64,000 nucleotides of DNA. It comes from Rhodoferax lacus (GTDB taxonomy: Bacteria; Pseudomonadota; Gammaproteobacteria; Burkholderiales; Burkholderiaceae_C). The notes beneath the pieces were generated by a model that ran no database searches, was not told the origin of the DNA, and saw only the letters and a program-made list of their open reading frames with translations. The stretch lies in contig NZ_QFZK01000009.1 of assembly GCF_003415675.1 (NCBI RefSeq), positions 62,001-126,000 of the forward strand, written 5' to 3'. Made by a program: the position numbers and the translations under genes. Shown in pieces: positions 33,222 through 42,281 of the stretch (the stretch's first letter is position 1; each line of letters starts with the position of its first letter).

Positions 33222-34235
33222 ATGAACATCAAAGCGCTCGCCAAAGAACTGGGGCTGTCCACGTCCACGGTGAGTCGTGCCTTGAATGGTTACCAGGATG
33301 TCAATGAACAGACCAGGTTGCGCGTGGAGGCTGCCGCCAAGGCCCTGGGTTACCGTGCCAACGCAGGGGCGCGCCGTCTGGTGCGCGGCAGCACCGAGGC
33401 TATTGGCATCGTGTATTCGGCGGCCGTGGAGAACCTGGGCAACCCCCAGTTCCTGGACATGGCGGGGGGCTTGTCCGAGCGCCTGCACTCTGAACACTTT
33501 GACCTGATGCTGGCGGTGGCCAGTGATGAGATGGACCTGGACATCTATGACCGCCTGTTCCGTGGCGGTCGGGTGGATGCGGTGGTGCTGCCCAACACGC
33601 GGGTGGAAGACGCCAGGGTCAACTATTTGCTGGAAAAAGGCTATCCCTTCCTGGCCTATGGGCGCACGGGGAATTGCAGCGGCTACTCCTGGTTTGATTT
33701 TGACAACGATGCGGGGAGCAGGCTGGCAGTGCGGCACCTCGCGGCCCTGGGGCACAGGCGCATCGCCTATGTGCACTCGCCGCTGCTGCTGAACTTTGCC
33801 TGGCAGAGGCATCGCGGCTTTCTGGCAGGGTTGCAGGAGGCCGGGTTGTCCTTCGACCCGGCCTGTCTGGCCGGACCCGCCGTGGACCGCCGCAGTGGCC
33901 GTGAGGCAGTGCAGGCGCTGATGGCACTGAACCAGCCGCCCACCGCCATTGTGGTGGACAACAACCTGGGCGGCATTGGCGTCATGCGCGGCTTGATGGA
34001 CCGGGGTCTGAGGCTGGGTAAAGACATTTCGGTGGTGGTGCACGGCGTGATTCCCGCTGACTCGCTGCTGGCGGGGTTGGACGCGACCATGGTGACCCAG
34101 CCCACGGCCCATAGCACGGGTGTGACCATGGCGGACATGGTGTTGCAGGTGCTGCGTGAGCCCGCTGCAGGGCCGTTTCAGATGCTCAGGCAGCCGGAGT
34201 TGGTGGTGGGGCAGACGACAGGCCCAGCGGCCTGA
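33222..34235 (+). CDS. aglR: LacI-family regulator, probable repressor of the agl locus
   Basis: 337 aa. The N-terminal helix-turn-helix IKALAKELGLSTSTVSRALNG (key residues at 3-23) plus hinge helix is standard LacI type. The effector domain has two periplasmic-binding-protein lobes (GIVYSAAVENLGNPQF; HLAALGHRRIAYVHSP). It is the only sugar-type regulator in the locus and the best candidate for the paired palindromes at 25435-25470. Sugar specificity unknown. Confidence 0.85.
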   Translation: MNIKALAKELGLSTSTVSRALNGYQDVNEQTRLRVEAAAKALGYRANAGARRLVRGSTEAIGIVYSAAVENLGNPQFLDMAGGLSERLHSEHFDLMLAVASDEMDLDIYDRLFRGGRVDAVVLPNTRVEDARVNYLLEKGYPFLAYGRTGNCSGYSWFDFDNDAGSRLAVRHLAALGHRRIAYVHSPLLLNFAWQRHRGFLAGLQEAGLSFDPACLAGPAVDRRSGREAVQALMALNQPPTAIVVDNNLGGIGVMRGLMDRGLRLGKDISVVVHGVIPADSLLAGLDATMVTQPTAHSTGVTMADMVLQVLREPAAGPFQMLRQPELVVGQTTGPAA

Positions 34236-34251
34236 TCGGTTAGCCAGGCGC

Positions 34252-35400
34252 TTACATAAAAATGGCTGGAAAGCTCCACAGCCAGGAGCCCCACAAGGCA
34301 GGTTTGACTCGCTTAGCCCATCGTTTGGTGGAGTAACGGAATGCTGCTCGGTGCTGCAAATCCGCTGCCTCCTCGCAGGGTATGTCGCATTCCTGGCCAG
34401 AGACCGGATACAGACCGGACTTCACCAAAGTGTTCAAAGCTAGCTGGCACTCTTCCAGAAAGAGCTCGCGCTTTCGATACATGGATCTCTTCTTGGATGG
34501 AACTTCCGTCAAATCCTTCCTGCGTACACCTGGCTCCAGCATGAAGTGGCCATCAGCGCCAAGGGTTGCACCATTTTCTGTCCAGATGTCGTCGTAATTG
34601 GCAAATATCGCTGCCCGCTGCTTGGCATCAAAGTAGGGGTGTTGGTGTTGGCGGTTGCGCTCTTGTACGGCGGCGATCGTCTTTGCTTGCATCGCTTCGC
34701 ACAGTACAAGGAACAGCGCAATGCAAAGATCGCGCGGACGCATGCCGTGAGCGGCTTTGGTCAACAGCTTGTAGGTATCGTCACTATCCGTTTGTTTGAC
34801 GCCTTGCACCGCCCCTATATAAACACTGCGCTTGCCATTTTCCTCAGACAGCAGAAAAGCGACCGAATACACGCGTTCACCCGCATAGAACAGACTCATG
34901 GTGCATTGACCCTCGCGGCCAAACCAGGGTTGGTTTTCCAGGCACACTTCCAATGATTCACAAAGCGCATCCAGTTTGAGTATGGATTTGATTTGTCGGG
35001 GGCCGATCTGCAGCAGTTCGCCTAAATTGTGCGCTTCGCGGTAATGCAGGATGACATGCTGCAAACGCTGTTTGGGAGTCCACCGTGCATCCACCAGAGG
35101 CCAGACCAACATACCCAGGAAATGGGGCTCATCAGTCAGAATCTTGCTGATGTTGCCGTACGGCGCATCGCTGTAGATTGTCGAAACACTTCGAAAATCA
35201 ATAAATCCCTGCAGCCACAATTGTGCAAACAACTTCGGGTTTCCCCAGTGCCCCCCGCGATACAGGTCTTTGGTGGCTTGAAGAAGTGCGAGGTAAGTTT
35301 TTTGCATGACAGCGGATTTCAGTTTGACTTTACCTGCAATTGCCCAGGCTTCGGACCAGTGGCTCGGTGGAAACCCTTGTATGTGTTGAGTATTTGACAA
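34252..35400 (-). CDS. VirK/YbjX family protein (DUF535)
   Basis: 382 aa. The body matches VirK/YbjX: HYREAHNLGELLQ, WFGREGQCTMSLFYAGERVYSVAFLL, VYIGAVQGVKQ and MRPRDLCIALFLVLCEAM. The protein family is linked to membrane or antimicrobial-peptide resistance in enterobacteria, but its biochemistry is unknown. GC content is visibly lower than in the surrounding genes, suggesting acquisition by transfer. The start is uncertain: the frame opens with TTG 35400, and ATG 35307 would give a shorter protein; neither has a strong ribosome site. Confidence 0.78.
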   Translation of the reverse strand: MSNTQHIQGFPPSHWSEAWAIAGKVKLKSAVMQKTYLALLQATKDLYRGGHWGNPKLFAQLWLQGFIDFRSVSTIYSDAPYGNISKILTDEPHFLGMLVWPLVDARWTPKQRLQHVILHYREAHNLGELLQIGPRQIKSILKLDALCESLEVCLENQPWFGREGQCTMSLFYAGERVYSVAFLLSEENGKRSVYIGAVQGVKQTDSDDTYKLLTKAAHGMRPRDLCIALFLVLCEAMQAKTIAAVQERNRQHQHPYFDAKQRAAIFANYDDIWTENGATLGADGHFMLEPGVRRKDLTEVPSKKRSMYRKRELFLEECQLALNTLVKSGLYPVSGQECDIPCEEAADLQHRAAFRYSTKRWAKRVKPALWGSWLWSFPAIFM

Positions 35401-35447
35401 AAATACAAATATTCAGAACGTGTTGTCTGGTGGTGCTGAGGACTCCC

Positions 35448-35453
35448 TATAAT
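35448..35453 (+). promoter_or_regulatory. Promoter -10 box for ahcY
   Basis: TATAAT at 35448-35453, six bases before the riboswitch. A weak -35 (TTGTCT, 35423-35428) lies 19 bp upstream. Transcription would start about 35459, just where the aptamer begins. Confidence 0.55.
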
Positions 35454-35458
35454 CACCC

Positions 35459-35564
35459 ATCCGAGGAGCGTTGCAGTTCACACCCGTGAACGAGGCTCGG
35501 ACCCGGTGGCTCACCCGATCCACCGCACCAACGGCGCTCACCCACTGCATGTGTCGGGTGAGCC
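35459..35564 (+). ncRNA. SAH riboswitch upstream of ahcY
   Basis: Conserved S-adenosylhomocysteine aptamer (CCGAGGAGCGTTGCA). P1 pairs CCGAG (35461-35465) with CTCGG (35496-35500). P2 is GTTCAC/GTGAAC (35476-35481/35486-35491). A pseudoknot joins GAGCG (35466-35470) to CGCTC (35535-35539). P4 is CGGTGG/CCACCG (35504-35509/35520-35525). Beyond the aptamer, GGCTCACCCGA (35508-35518) can pair over 11 bp with 35554-35564, a conformation incompatible with P4, and is a candidate expression platform. SAH binding is known to turn on ahcY, the enzyme that removes SAH. Confidence 0.92.
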
Positions 35565-35620
35565 CATTCAAAGTTCCCCGCACCTGTTTGTGGCTTTCAA
35601 ATTTACTTTTGGAGTGAAAC

Positions 35621-37075
35621 ATGAGCGTGCTGAAATTTGCCAAGACCGAAGACTACAAAATCGCCGACCTGAGCCTGGCCCCCTGGGGACGCAAGGAACT
35701 GACGATTGCCGAGACCGAGATGCCCGGCCTGATGGCCATCCGTGAAGAGTTCGCCAAGGCGCAGCCGCTCAAGGGCGCACGCATCACCGGCTCGCTGCAC
35801 ATGACCATCCAGACTGGCGTGCTGGTCGAAACCCTGCAAGCCCTGGGCGCTGAAGTGCGCTGGGCATCGTGCAACATCTTCTCTACCCAAGACCACGCCG
35901 CTGCCGCGCTGGTAGCGCAGGGTACACCCGTGTTTGCCCACAAGGGCGAGACGCTGGCCGAATACTGGGACTTCACCCACCGCATCTTTGAATTCGGACC
36001 CAAGGGCAGCAAGACCGAAGGCCCCAACATGATTCTGGACGACGGCGGCGACGCCACGCTCCTGATGCACCTGGGTGCCCGCGCCGAAAAAGACATCAAG
36101 CTGCTGGCCAAGCCCGGCAGCGAAGAAGAGATCTGCCTCTTCAACAGTATCAAGGCCAAGCTCAAGGTGGACCCCACCTGGTACAGCCGCCGCCTGAAGG
36201 CCATCATCGGCGTGACCGAAGAAACCACCACCGGCGTGCTGCGCCTGAACGAAATGTCCGAGAAGGGCACGCTGGCCTTCCGCGCCATCAACGTGAATGA
36301 CTCGGTGACCAAGAGCAAGTTCGACAACCTGTACGGTTGCCGCGAATCCCTGGTGGACGCCATCAAGCGCGCCACTGACGTGATGATTGCCGGCAAGGTG
36401 GCTCTGGTGGCCGGGTACGGCGATGTGGGCAAGGGCTCGGCCCAAGCCCTGCGTGCACTCTCTGCCCAAGTCTGGGTGACCGAAGTGGACCCCATCAACG
36501 CCCTGCAGGCCGCGATGGAAGGCTACAAGGTTGTGACCATGGAATACGCCGCCGACAAGGCCGACATTTTTGTGTCCGCCACTGGCAACAAGAATGTCAT
36601 CACCTACAAGCACATGGCGGCCATGAAGGACCAGGCCATCGTCTGCAACATCGGCCACTTCGATAACGAAATCGACGTCGCTTCGCTGGAAAAGCTGAAG
36701 TGGGACGAGATCAAGCCCCAAGTGGACCACGTGATTTTCCCGGCCACCAAGGGCAAGAACGCCAAGCCCGAAAAGCGCATCATCTTGCTGGCCAAGGGCC
36801 GTCTGGTGAACCTGGGTTGCGGCACTGGCCACCCCAGCTTTGTCATGTCGTCGAGCTTTGCCAACCAGACCATCGCCCAGATCGAGCTGTTCACCAAGCC
36901 CAAGGACTACAAGGCTGGCAAGGTCTATGTGCTGCCCAAGCACTTGGACGAAAAAGTGGCACGCCTGCACCTCAAGAAGGTTGGCGCCATGTTGTCTGAA
37001 CTGACCGACGAGCAAGCCGCCTACATCGGCGTGAGCAAAGCCGGCCCATACAAGAAAGATACCTACCGGTATTGA
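35621..37075 (+). CDS. ahcY: Adenosylhomocysteinase
   Basis: 484 aa. Hydrolyses S-adenosylhomocysteine to adenosine and homocysteine, keeping methyltransferases active. Landmarks: [33 protein letters not shown], the NAD-binding [13 protein letters not shown] and the C-terminal [12 protein letters not shown]. Slightly longer than the 430-aa form because of the insert after DGGDATL, usual in Proteobacteria. It begins about 57 bp after the SAH riboswitch and is followed by tlyA and metF in the methyl cycle context. Confidence 0.95.
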   Translation: MSVLKFAKTEDYKIADLSLAPWGRKELTIAETEMPGLMAIREEFAKAQPLKGARITGSLHMTIQTGVLVETLQALGAEVRWASCNIFSTQDHAAAALVAQGTPVFAHKGETLAEYWDFTHRIFEFGPKGSKTEGPNMILDDGGDATLLMHLGARAEKDIKLLAKPGSEEEICLFNSIKAKLKVDPTWYSRRLKAIIGVTEETTTGVLRLNEMSEKGTLAFRAINVNDSVTKSKFDNLYGCRESLVDAIKRATDVMIAGKVALVAGYGDVGKGSAQALRALSAQVWVTEVDPINALQAAMEGYKVVTMEYAADKADIFVSATGNKNVITYKHMAAMKDQAIVCNIGHFDNEIDVASLEKLKWDEIKPQVDHVIFPATKGKNAKPEKRIILLAKGRLVNLGCGTGHPSFVMSSSFANQTIAQIELFTKPKDYKAGKVYVLPKHLDEKVARLHLKKVGAMLSELTDEQAAYIGVSKAGPYKKDTYRY

Positions 37076-37112
37076 ACACACCCCCGAAGCGCCTGCGGAA
37101 GGCGCGGGGTGT
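37074..37112 (+). terminator. Hairpin between ahcY and tlyA
   Basis: ACACCCC ... GCGCC / GGCGC ... GGGTGT can form an imperfect long hairpin directly after the ahcY stop. No T-run follows, so it may attenuate or stabilise transcript rather than terminate. Confidence 0.35.
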
Positions 37113-37127
37113 CACACAGGTAAAACG

Positions 37128-38018
37128 ATGCGAATTGATCAACTGCTGGTTCAGCGGGGGCTTGCCAACACCCGTTCACAGGCGCAAAGGCTGATTGCCG
37201 ACGGCGTCGAATGGGCGCAGGGCGAGACCTGGCGGCGCGTTGCCAAAAATGGCGACGAGGTGCCGGAATCGGCCGAGGTGCGGCTGCTCGATGACTCCGA
37301 GGCGCGCTACGTGTCGCGCGGCGGGCTCAAGCTCGAAGCCGCCCTCAAGCAGGTGGGTCTGTCCGTTGAAGGCTTTGCCTGTCTGGATGTGGGTCAATCG
37401 ACCGGTGGGTTTACCGACTGCCTGTTGCAGGCCGGTGCCAAGTCCGTGGTGGGTGTGGATGTGGGGAGCGCGCAGTTGCACCCCATGCTGCGCTCCGATC
37501 CGCGGGTGCTGTGTGTGGAAAAAGTGAATGCGCGTGCGCTGACCGCAGAAGACCTGATTCAGGCCTACGAGGACAGCACGGGCGAGGACGGCCCATTTGA
37601 AGTCGATGGCGATGATGCTTACGACGACGAAGACGCAAGCGACAACGACAACGACAACGGCGACGAAAACGAAGCGGCCCAGGCGCAAGCCGAATCCGAC
37701 TTTGTGCCGGCGTTTGATCTGATCGTGGCCGACCTGTCCTTTATTTCCCAGACCCTGGTGCTGCCAGCGGTGGTGCCCTTGCTCAAGGCGGGTGGCACCC
37801 TGCTGACTTTGGTGAAACCCCAGTTTGAACTGCAGCCCGGCCAAGTCGGCAAGGGCGGCATTGTCAAAGATCCGGAGTTTTACGTCGTCGTGGAGCAGCG
37901 TTTGCGCGAAGCATGTGCCGCTCTGGGGCTGACAGTTACCGCGTGGTTCGACTCGCCCATTGAAGGCGGCGACGGCAACCGCGAGTTCTTTATTTGCGCC
38001 AGCAAACCGGCGCAGTAA
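37128..38018 (+). CDS. tlyA: TlyA-family rRNA 2'-O-methyltransferase / hemolysin A with an acidic insertion
   Basis: 296 aa. An N-terminal S4 RNA-binding domain (MRIDQLLVQRGLANTRSQAQR) is followed by a FtsJ-type methyltransferase domain with the SAM motif CLDVGQSTGGFTDCLLQAGA and VADLSFISQTLVLP. TlyA proteins methylate 2'-O-cytidines of 16S/23S rRNA. Oddly, about 45 Asp/Glu/Asn-rich residues (near 148-192, including DNDNDNGDENE) are inserted between the motif LCVEKVNAR and FDLIVADL. The underlying DNA is a GACAAC-type microsatellite. Usual family length is about 250-270 aa. Confidence 0.88.
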   Translation: MRIDQLLVQRGLANTRSQAQRLIADGVEWAQGETWRRVAKNGDEVPESAEVRLLDDSEARYVSRGGLKLEAALKQVGLSVEGFACLDVGQSTGGFTDCLLQAGAKSVVGVDVGSAQLHPMLRSDPRVLCVEKVNARALTAEDLIQAYEDSTGEDGPFEVDGDDAYDDEDASDNDNDNGDENEAAQAQAESDFVPAFDLIVADLSFISQTLVLPAVVPLLKAGGTLLTLVKPQFELQPGQVGKGGIVKDPEFYVVVEQRLREACAALGLTVTAWFDSPIEGGDGNREFFICASKPAQ

Positions 38019-38064
38019 ATGCCTGCGTAGCCCGGCGCTGCGCAGTGAGGTAGGAGAAAAAAGC

Positions 38065-38943
38065 ATGTCTAATGCCAAGCGTGTCCCCCTGAGCCTGGAG
38101 TTTTTCCCGGCCAAGAATCCGGATGTGGCCGCCAAAATGGTCGGCATCCGCAAAGATCTTTCGGTACTGCAGCCCGAGTTCTGCTCGGTGACCTTCGGAG
38201 CCGGTGGCACCACGCAGGAAGGCACCTTTGCCACCCTGCGCGAAATGGTTGCCGAAGGAACAGCTGCGGCATCCCATCTGTCTTGCATTGGCGCCACCAA
38301 GGCCTCGATTGCCGAGCAACTGGCCCAACTCAAGGCCATGGGTGTGAAGCGCATCGTGGCCTTGCGCGGCGACTTGCCCAGCGGTTATGGCGTGGGCGGC
38401 GACTTCAAGTTTGGCAGCGACCTGGTGCGCTTTATCCGCGAGGAAACCGGCGACTATTTCTCGGTGGAAGTGGCGGCCTACCCGGAAGTGCACCCACAGG
38501 CCAAGTCCCCGGCGGCAGACCTGGAAGCCTTTGCCACCAAGGCCCATGCCGGCGCCAACTCGGCCATCACGCAGTACTTCTTCAACGCCGATGCCTACTT
38601 CCGCTTCCGTGACGACGTGGTGGCCATGGGCGTGGAAATTCCCATCATCCCCGGCATCATGCCGATCACCAACTCCACCCAGCTGATGCGCTTCTCAGAT
38701 AGCTGTGGCACCGAGATTCCGCGCTGGATTCGTCTGCGGCTGCAAAGCTTTGGCGAGGACACCGCGTCCATCAAGGCGTTCGGCATGGAGGTGGTGACGG
38801 ATTTGTGCGAGCGCTTGCTCAAAGGCGGGGCGCCTGCGCTGCACTTCTACACCATGAACCAGAGTGCGCCGGTGCTGGCGCTGTGTTCTTGTCTGGGTTT
38901 GACGCCCGTGGCGCAGCCCAGGGTGCTTCAGGCAGCGGCTTGA
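38065..38943 (+). CDS. metF: Methylenetetrahydrofolate reductase
   Basis: 292 aa from ATG 38065 behind TAGGAG. FAD-dependent reduction of 5,10-methylene-THF to 5-methyl-THF, which supplies methionine synthase. Family motifs: SLEFFPAKNPD near residue 10, CSVTFGAGGTTQEGT, the LRGDLP segment, QYFFNADAYFRF and PGIMPITNSTQL. Co-oriented with ahcY and tlyA, so methyl donor recycling genes cluster here. Confidence 0.95.
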   Translation: MSNAKRVPLSLEFFPAKNPDVAAKMVGIRKDLSVLQPEFCSVTFGAGGTTQEGTFATLREMVAEGTAAASHLSCIGATKASIAEQLAQLKAMGVKRIVALRGDLPSGYGVGGDFKFGSDLVRFIREETGDYFSVEVAAYPEVHPQAKSPAADLEAFATKAHAGANSAITQYFFNADAYFRFRDDVVAMGVEIPIIPGIMPITNSTQLMRFSDSCGTEIPRWIRLRLQSFGEDTASIKAFGMEVVTDLCERLLKGGAPALHFYTMNQSAPVLALCSCLGLTPVAQPRVLQAAA

Positions 38944-38960
38944 TCACTGCCAAGCCTCTC

Positions 38961-39002
38961 GCCCCGCCACTATGAGCGGGGCAGGGGGGCTGATTAGCCC
39001 CC
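38961..39002. terminator. Double hairpin between metF and rlmJ, probable bidirectional terminator
   Basis: GCCCCGC (38961-38967) pairs with GCGGGGC (38976-38982), immediately followed by GGGGGCT (38985-38991)/AGCCCCC (38996-39002). It lies in the short gap between convergent genes and runs a few bases into the rlmJ stop. No T-run. Confidence 0.45.
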
Positions 39003-39884
39003 GCTCTCCAGGGTAAACGCCGCATGCTGGTCCTGTCCCAGTGCCTTCACCAACTGCGGCATCGCGTCTTTCAACAAGGCCTTCAGCGTATGCGGTGGAT
39101 TGATCAAAAACATGCCGCTGGCAGGCAAGCCAGGCCGCACCACTTCCCCTTCAGCATCCTGCGTGAGCTTGCTGTTTTTCACAGTCAGCGAAACGCTCAG
39201 CCAACTCTTGCCCGACTTGTTGGCCAGGGTCTTCAGTTTCTTGGGCACATCGTGGGCCTCGGGTCGCGGAATGATGGGATACCACACTGCGTAGGTGCCG
39301 GTGGGAAAGCGCAGCATGGCGTCCGTGATCATGGCCTGCACCCGCGCGTAGTCGTGTTTGACTTCGTAGCTCGGGTCGCACAGCACCAGCGCGCGGCGCG
39401 AGGGCGGGGGCAGGAACTTCTTCAGGCCCTCAAAGCCGTCTTCGCGCAGGATGGCCACCTGGCGTCCGGCTTCGAGCTGGGCAATGTTGGCGGTGAGCGT
39501 CTTGGTGTCGGTGGGGTGCAGTTCGAACAGCTTGAGCTTGTCGCGCCCGTGCAACAGGCTTTGGATGATGAAAGGCGAGCCCGGGTACACCGACCAAGTG
39601 CCGCCCTGGTTGAAGCCCGCCACCATTTCCACGTAGTCCTGAATGGCCGCAGCAAAAGGCTCAGTGGGTTTGTTGGCGATCAGCTTCAAAAAGCCCTCGG
39701 CCGCCTCGGCACTGGTCTTGGCGTAGTCACCGTCCAGGCGGTACAGCCCGGCGCCGGCATGGCTGTCAAACACGTTCAAAGCCGTGTCTTTTTGCGTCAT
39801 GTAGCGCAGCACCGCCAGCAAAACAATGTGTTTGAGAACGTCGGCGTGGTTTCCGGCGTGGAAGGCGTGGCGGTAACTGAACAT
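38994..39884 (-). CDS. rlmJ: 23S rRNA (adenine(2030)-N6)-methyltransferase
   Basis: 296 aa from ATG 39884, where the sequence begins MFSYRHAFHAGNHADVLKH exactly as in the family; upstream in-frame codons show no homology. SAM motif FDSHAGAGLYRL and catalytic CDPSYE (the N6-adenine DPPY-type motif). Methylates A2030 in 23S rRNA; loss is mild in E. coli. Convergent with metF. Confidence 0.93.
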   Translation of the reverse strand: MFSYRHAFHAGNHADVLKHIVLLAVLRYMTQKDTALNVFDSHAGAGLYRLDGDYAKTSAEAAEGFLKLIANKPTEPFAAAIQDYVEMVAGFNQGGTWSVYPGSPFIIQSLLHGRDKLKLFELHPTDTKTLTANIAQLEAGRQVAILREDGFEGLKKFLPPPSRRALVLCDPSYEVKHDYARVQAMITDAMLRFPTGTYAVWYPIIPRPEAHDVPKKLKTLANKSGKSWLSVSLTVKNSKLTQDAEGEVVRPGLPASGMFLINPPHTLKALLKDAMPQLVKALGQDQHAAFTLESGG

Positions 39885-39939
39885 GGGCCTATGGTAACGC
39901 TTTCGCCACAAAAGTTCCCCAAAACCTGATGAACATTCA

Positions 39940-39945
39940 TATAAT
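39940..39945 (+). promoter_or_regulatory. Promoter -10 box for rplM-rpsI
   Basis: TATAAT at 39940-39945 in the 240-bp gap between rlmJ and rplM, about 180 bp before rplM. The -35 is poorly matched. The resulting 170-nt leader could carry an L13 autoregulatory structure, but I cannot recognise a known leader motif. Confidence 0.45.
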
Positions 39946-40124
39946 GGAGGGCTTCGCAGCGCCATGTGGTTCCGCGGCGAAGATGCCAAACCAGCTCTTT
40001 ACCGGGCTGCGGAGGCACAACCCACCTAAGAGATTCCCCGCCAAAAGCCGAAAGGCCAGAGGTACAAGAAGGAACACCGACCGTGGAAAAGAGCCCGCCA
40101 AACCAACTCCTTTAGGAATTTCTC

Positions 40125-40595
40125 ATGTCAACTTTCAGCGCAAAACCCGCTGAGGTCGTGCACGAGTGGTTTGTGATTGACGCGACCGACAAGGTCCTCG
40201 GACGAGTAGCCAGCGAAGTTGCTCTCCGTTTGCGCGGCAAACACAAGGCCATTTACACGCCTCACGTCGATACCGGCGATTTCATCGTCATCGTCAACGC
40301 ATCCCAACTCCGTGTCACGGGCGCCAAGCCCATCGACAAGGTGTACTACCGTCACTCCGGTTACCCCGGCGGCATCACTGCCACCAACTTCCGTGACATG
40401 CAAGCCAAGCACCCCGGCCGCGCTTTGGAAAAAGCCGTCAAGGGCATGCTGCCCAAGGGTCCTCTGGGTTACGCCATGATCAAGAAGCTCAAGGTCTACG
40501 GTGGTGCCGAGCATCCCCATACCGCCCAGCAGCCCAAGGTTCTGGACATCCCCGGTATTTCTGCCAACGCAGTGAAGAGAGAGGCCGCCAAATGA
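40125..40595 (+). CDS. rplM: 50S ribosomal protein L13
   Basis: 156 aa from ATG 40125 after AGGAA. It covers the whole L13 fold ([49 protein letters not shown]). About 14 residues longer than the 142-aa E. coli protein, mainly at the C-terminus ([17 protein letters not shown]), as is common in this order. The rpsI ATG overlaps its stop by 4 bp. Confidence 0.97.
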   Translation: MSTFSAKPAEVVHEWFVIDATDKVLGRVASEVALRLRGKHKAIYTPHVDTGDFIVIVNASQLRVTGAKPIDKVYYRHSGYPGGITATNFRDMQAKHPGRALEKAVKGMLPKGPLGYAMIKKLKVYGGAEHPHTAQQPKVLDIPGISANAVKREAAK

Positions 40596-40984
40596 TCGGT
40601 GAATGGAACAATGGAACCGGCCGTCGCAAATCCAGCGTCGCCCGCGTGTTCCTGAAAAAAGGCTCCGGCCAAATCGTGGTGAACGGCAAGGCCATCGAAA
40701 ACTTTTTCGGTCGCGCCACCTCCATCATGATCTGCAAGCAGCCCCTGCTGTTGACCAACCACGCTGAAACCTTTGACATCATGGTCAATGTGGCAGGCGG
40801 CGGCGAGTCCGGCCAGGCAGGCGCAACACGCCACGGCATTACCCGCGCACTGATCGATTACGACGCAACCCTCAAGCCAACCTTGAGCGCTGCCGGCTTC
40901 GTGACCCGTGACGCACGTGAAGTCGAACGTAAGAAGGTCGGCTTCCACGGCGCTCGCCGTCGCAAGCAGTTCTCCAAGCGTTAA
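40592..40984 (+). CDS. rpsI: 30S ribosomal protein S9
   Basis: 130 aa. Typical S9: [20 protein letters not shown] at the start, the [14 protein letters not shown] core and the basic C-terminus [11 protein letters not shown] that reaches the P-site tRNA. Translationally coupled to rplM; the intrinsic terminator follows 32 bp downstream. Confidence 0.97.
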   Translation: MIGEWNNGTGRRKSSVARVFLKKGSGQIVVNGKAIENFFGRATSIMICKQPLLLTNHAETFDIMVNVAGGGESGQAGATRHGITRALIDYDATLKPTLSAAGFVTRDAREVERKKVGFHGARRRKQFSKR

Positions 40985-41016
40985 GCTGCCAGACAAGCAC
41001 CTGCTTACAAATGGCA

Positions 41017-41051
41017 AAGCCGCTGGAACGCAAGTTCCGGCGGCTTTTTTT
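41017..41051 (+). terminator. Intrinsic terminator of rplM-rpsI
   Basis: Stem GCCGCTGGAAC / GTTCCGGCGGC with a GCAA loop and seven T residues directly after. One G.T mismatch in the stem. Good Rho-independent structure. Confidence 0.9.
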
Positions 41052-41077
41052 ATGGGGACTGCTAGACTGCGGCCTCC

Positions 41078-41818
41078 ATGCGATTGAGACTTTTACGCCG
41101 CCGCCTCACCATCAGCGCTCCCCGCATGTCGGTGCGCAGCGCCTTGCCTTGGCCTTTGCGCTGGGTGGTGGCAGCCGTTGTCTTGGGTTTCTGCGCCGCG
41201 ATTGCGCTATGGGCCTTCGAGTTTGGCCGGAATATTGCTGGCTTGGACCATGGTGCCAAGGAAGAGTTGTTGCACTTGCGCAGCGAGATGGTTAACCTGC
41301 GCACCGCACTGGACAAGGTCCAGGAGGAGCGTGACAAGGCGCAGTCCATTGCCAATACCGCAGGAACCCTGGTGACGGCAGGCAAGGCGTCGGAAGACAA
41401 GTTGTTCGAGCAGGTCAAGCAATTGCAGGCGGAGAACCAGTCCCTGCGCGATGACCTTGGTTTCTTTGAAAAACTGATTCCTTCCAGTGGCACAGAGGGT
41501 GTTGCCATACGCGGCCTGCAGGCAGATCTTCAAAATGGCAAGGATCTGAAGTGGCAGGTGCTGGTAATTCAGGCGAACAAGAATGCGGCCACCTTCAACG
41601 GCACGCTGGAATTGACCTTTAGTGGCTTGCAAGGCGGAAAGCCCTGGTCAGCGACCTTGTCCGGTGGGCCACAGGCTTTTAGTGTCAAGCAGTATGGTCG
41701 CCTGGAAGGTGTTATCGAAGTTCCGGCCCAGGTGGTGGTGAAGGCGGTTGTTGCCAAGGTGTTGGAGGGCAATACCGTACGTGCCACACAGTCCCAGAAA
41801 GTTTCCGTCAACCCATAG
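41078..41818 (+). CDS. DUF6776 family membrane-anchored coiled-coil protein
   Basis: 246 aa. A short basic N-terminus (12 Arg/Lys in the first 30), then a single membrane helix (about 30-50), a coiled coil (about 60-130; EELLHLRSEMVNLRTAL ... ENQSLRDDLGFFEKLIP), and a beta-rich periplasmic domain ending at residue 246. DUF6776 is a recurrent Burkholderiales family upstream of bactofilin and erpA, as here. Function unknown; the topology suggests an envelope scaffold working with the bactofilin 8 bp downstream. Confidence 0.75.
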   Translation: MRLRLLRRRLTISAPRMSVRSALPWPLRWVVAAVVLGFCAAIALWAFEFGRNIAGLDHGAKEELLHLRSEMVNLRTALDKVQEERDKAQSIANTAGTLVTAGKASEDKLFEQVKQLQAENQSLRDDLGFFEKLIPSSGTEGVAIRGLQADLQNGKDLKWQVLVIQANKNAATFNGTLELTFSGLQGGKPWSATLSGGPQAFSVKQYGRLEGVIEVPAQVVVKAVVAKVLEGNTVRATQSQKVSVNP

Positions 41819-41825
41819 GTGCCCT

Positions 41826-42221
41826 ATGTTCAACAAGAAGAAGCAGCCTCCTATCAAAAGCCTGATTGCCGAGGGCAGCCAGATCAGCGGCAACATCGTG
41901 TTTACCGATGGGCTGCGCATCGACGGAGAGGTGAACGGTGACATTCGCGCCGATGACGCCCACACCAGCTTGCTCGTCATTTCCGAATCGGCCAGGGTCA
42001 GGGGCACGGTGACAGCCGATCACATCATCATCAATGGCACCATCCAGGGGCCGGTATTCGCCCGGAACATGCTGGAATTGCAACCCAAGGCTCGCATTGA
42101 AGGCGATGTGCATTACGCGGCACTGGAAATGCACCAGGGCGCGCTGATCACGGGCCAACTGCGGCCGCTTTTGGAGGGCGAGGAAAAGCCCACACTGTCA
42201 TTGGCGGCAAATAACGCCTGA
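41826..42221 (+). CDS. Bactofilin (polymer-forming cytoskeletal protein)
   Basis: 131 aa from ATG 41826. The right-handed beta-helix of bactofilins is visible in repeats GSQISGNIVFTDGLRIDGEVNGDI, ARVRGTVTADHIIINGTIQGPVFA and ARIEGDVHYAALEMHQGALITGQL. Bactofilins self-assemble, without nucleotides, into membrane-associated filaments that position cell-wall enzymes. The partner is often an M23 peptidase, and one lies 1.6 kb away at 43821. Coupled to the preceding DUF6776 gene by a 7-bp gap. Confidence 0.88.
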   Translation: MFNKKKQPPIKSLIAEGSQISGNIVFTDGLRIDGEVNGDIRADDAHTSLLVISESARVRGTVTADHIIINGTIQGPVFARNMLELQPKARIEGDVHYAALEMHQGALITGQLRPLLEGEEKPTLSLAANNA

Positions 42222-42281
42222 GCCAATTCCCGAGCGTTCTGCTGTAGTATTGGCGTATCCCAGATTTGACCGGAGTCGTCC

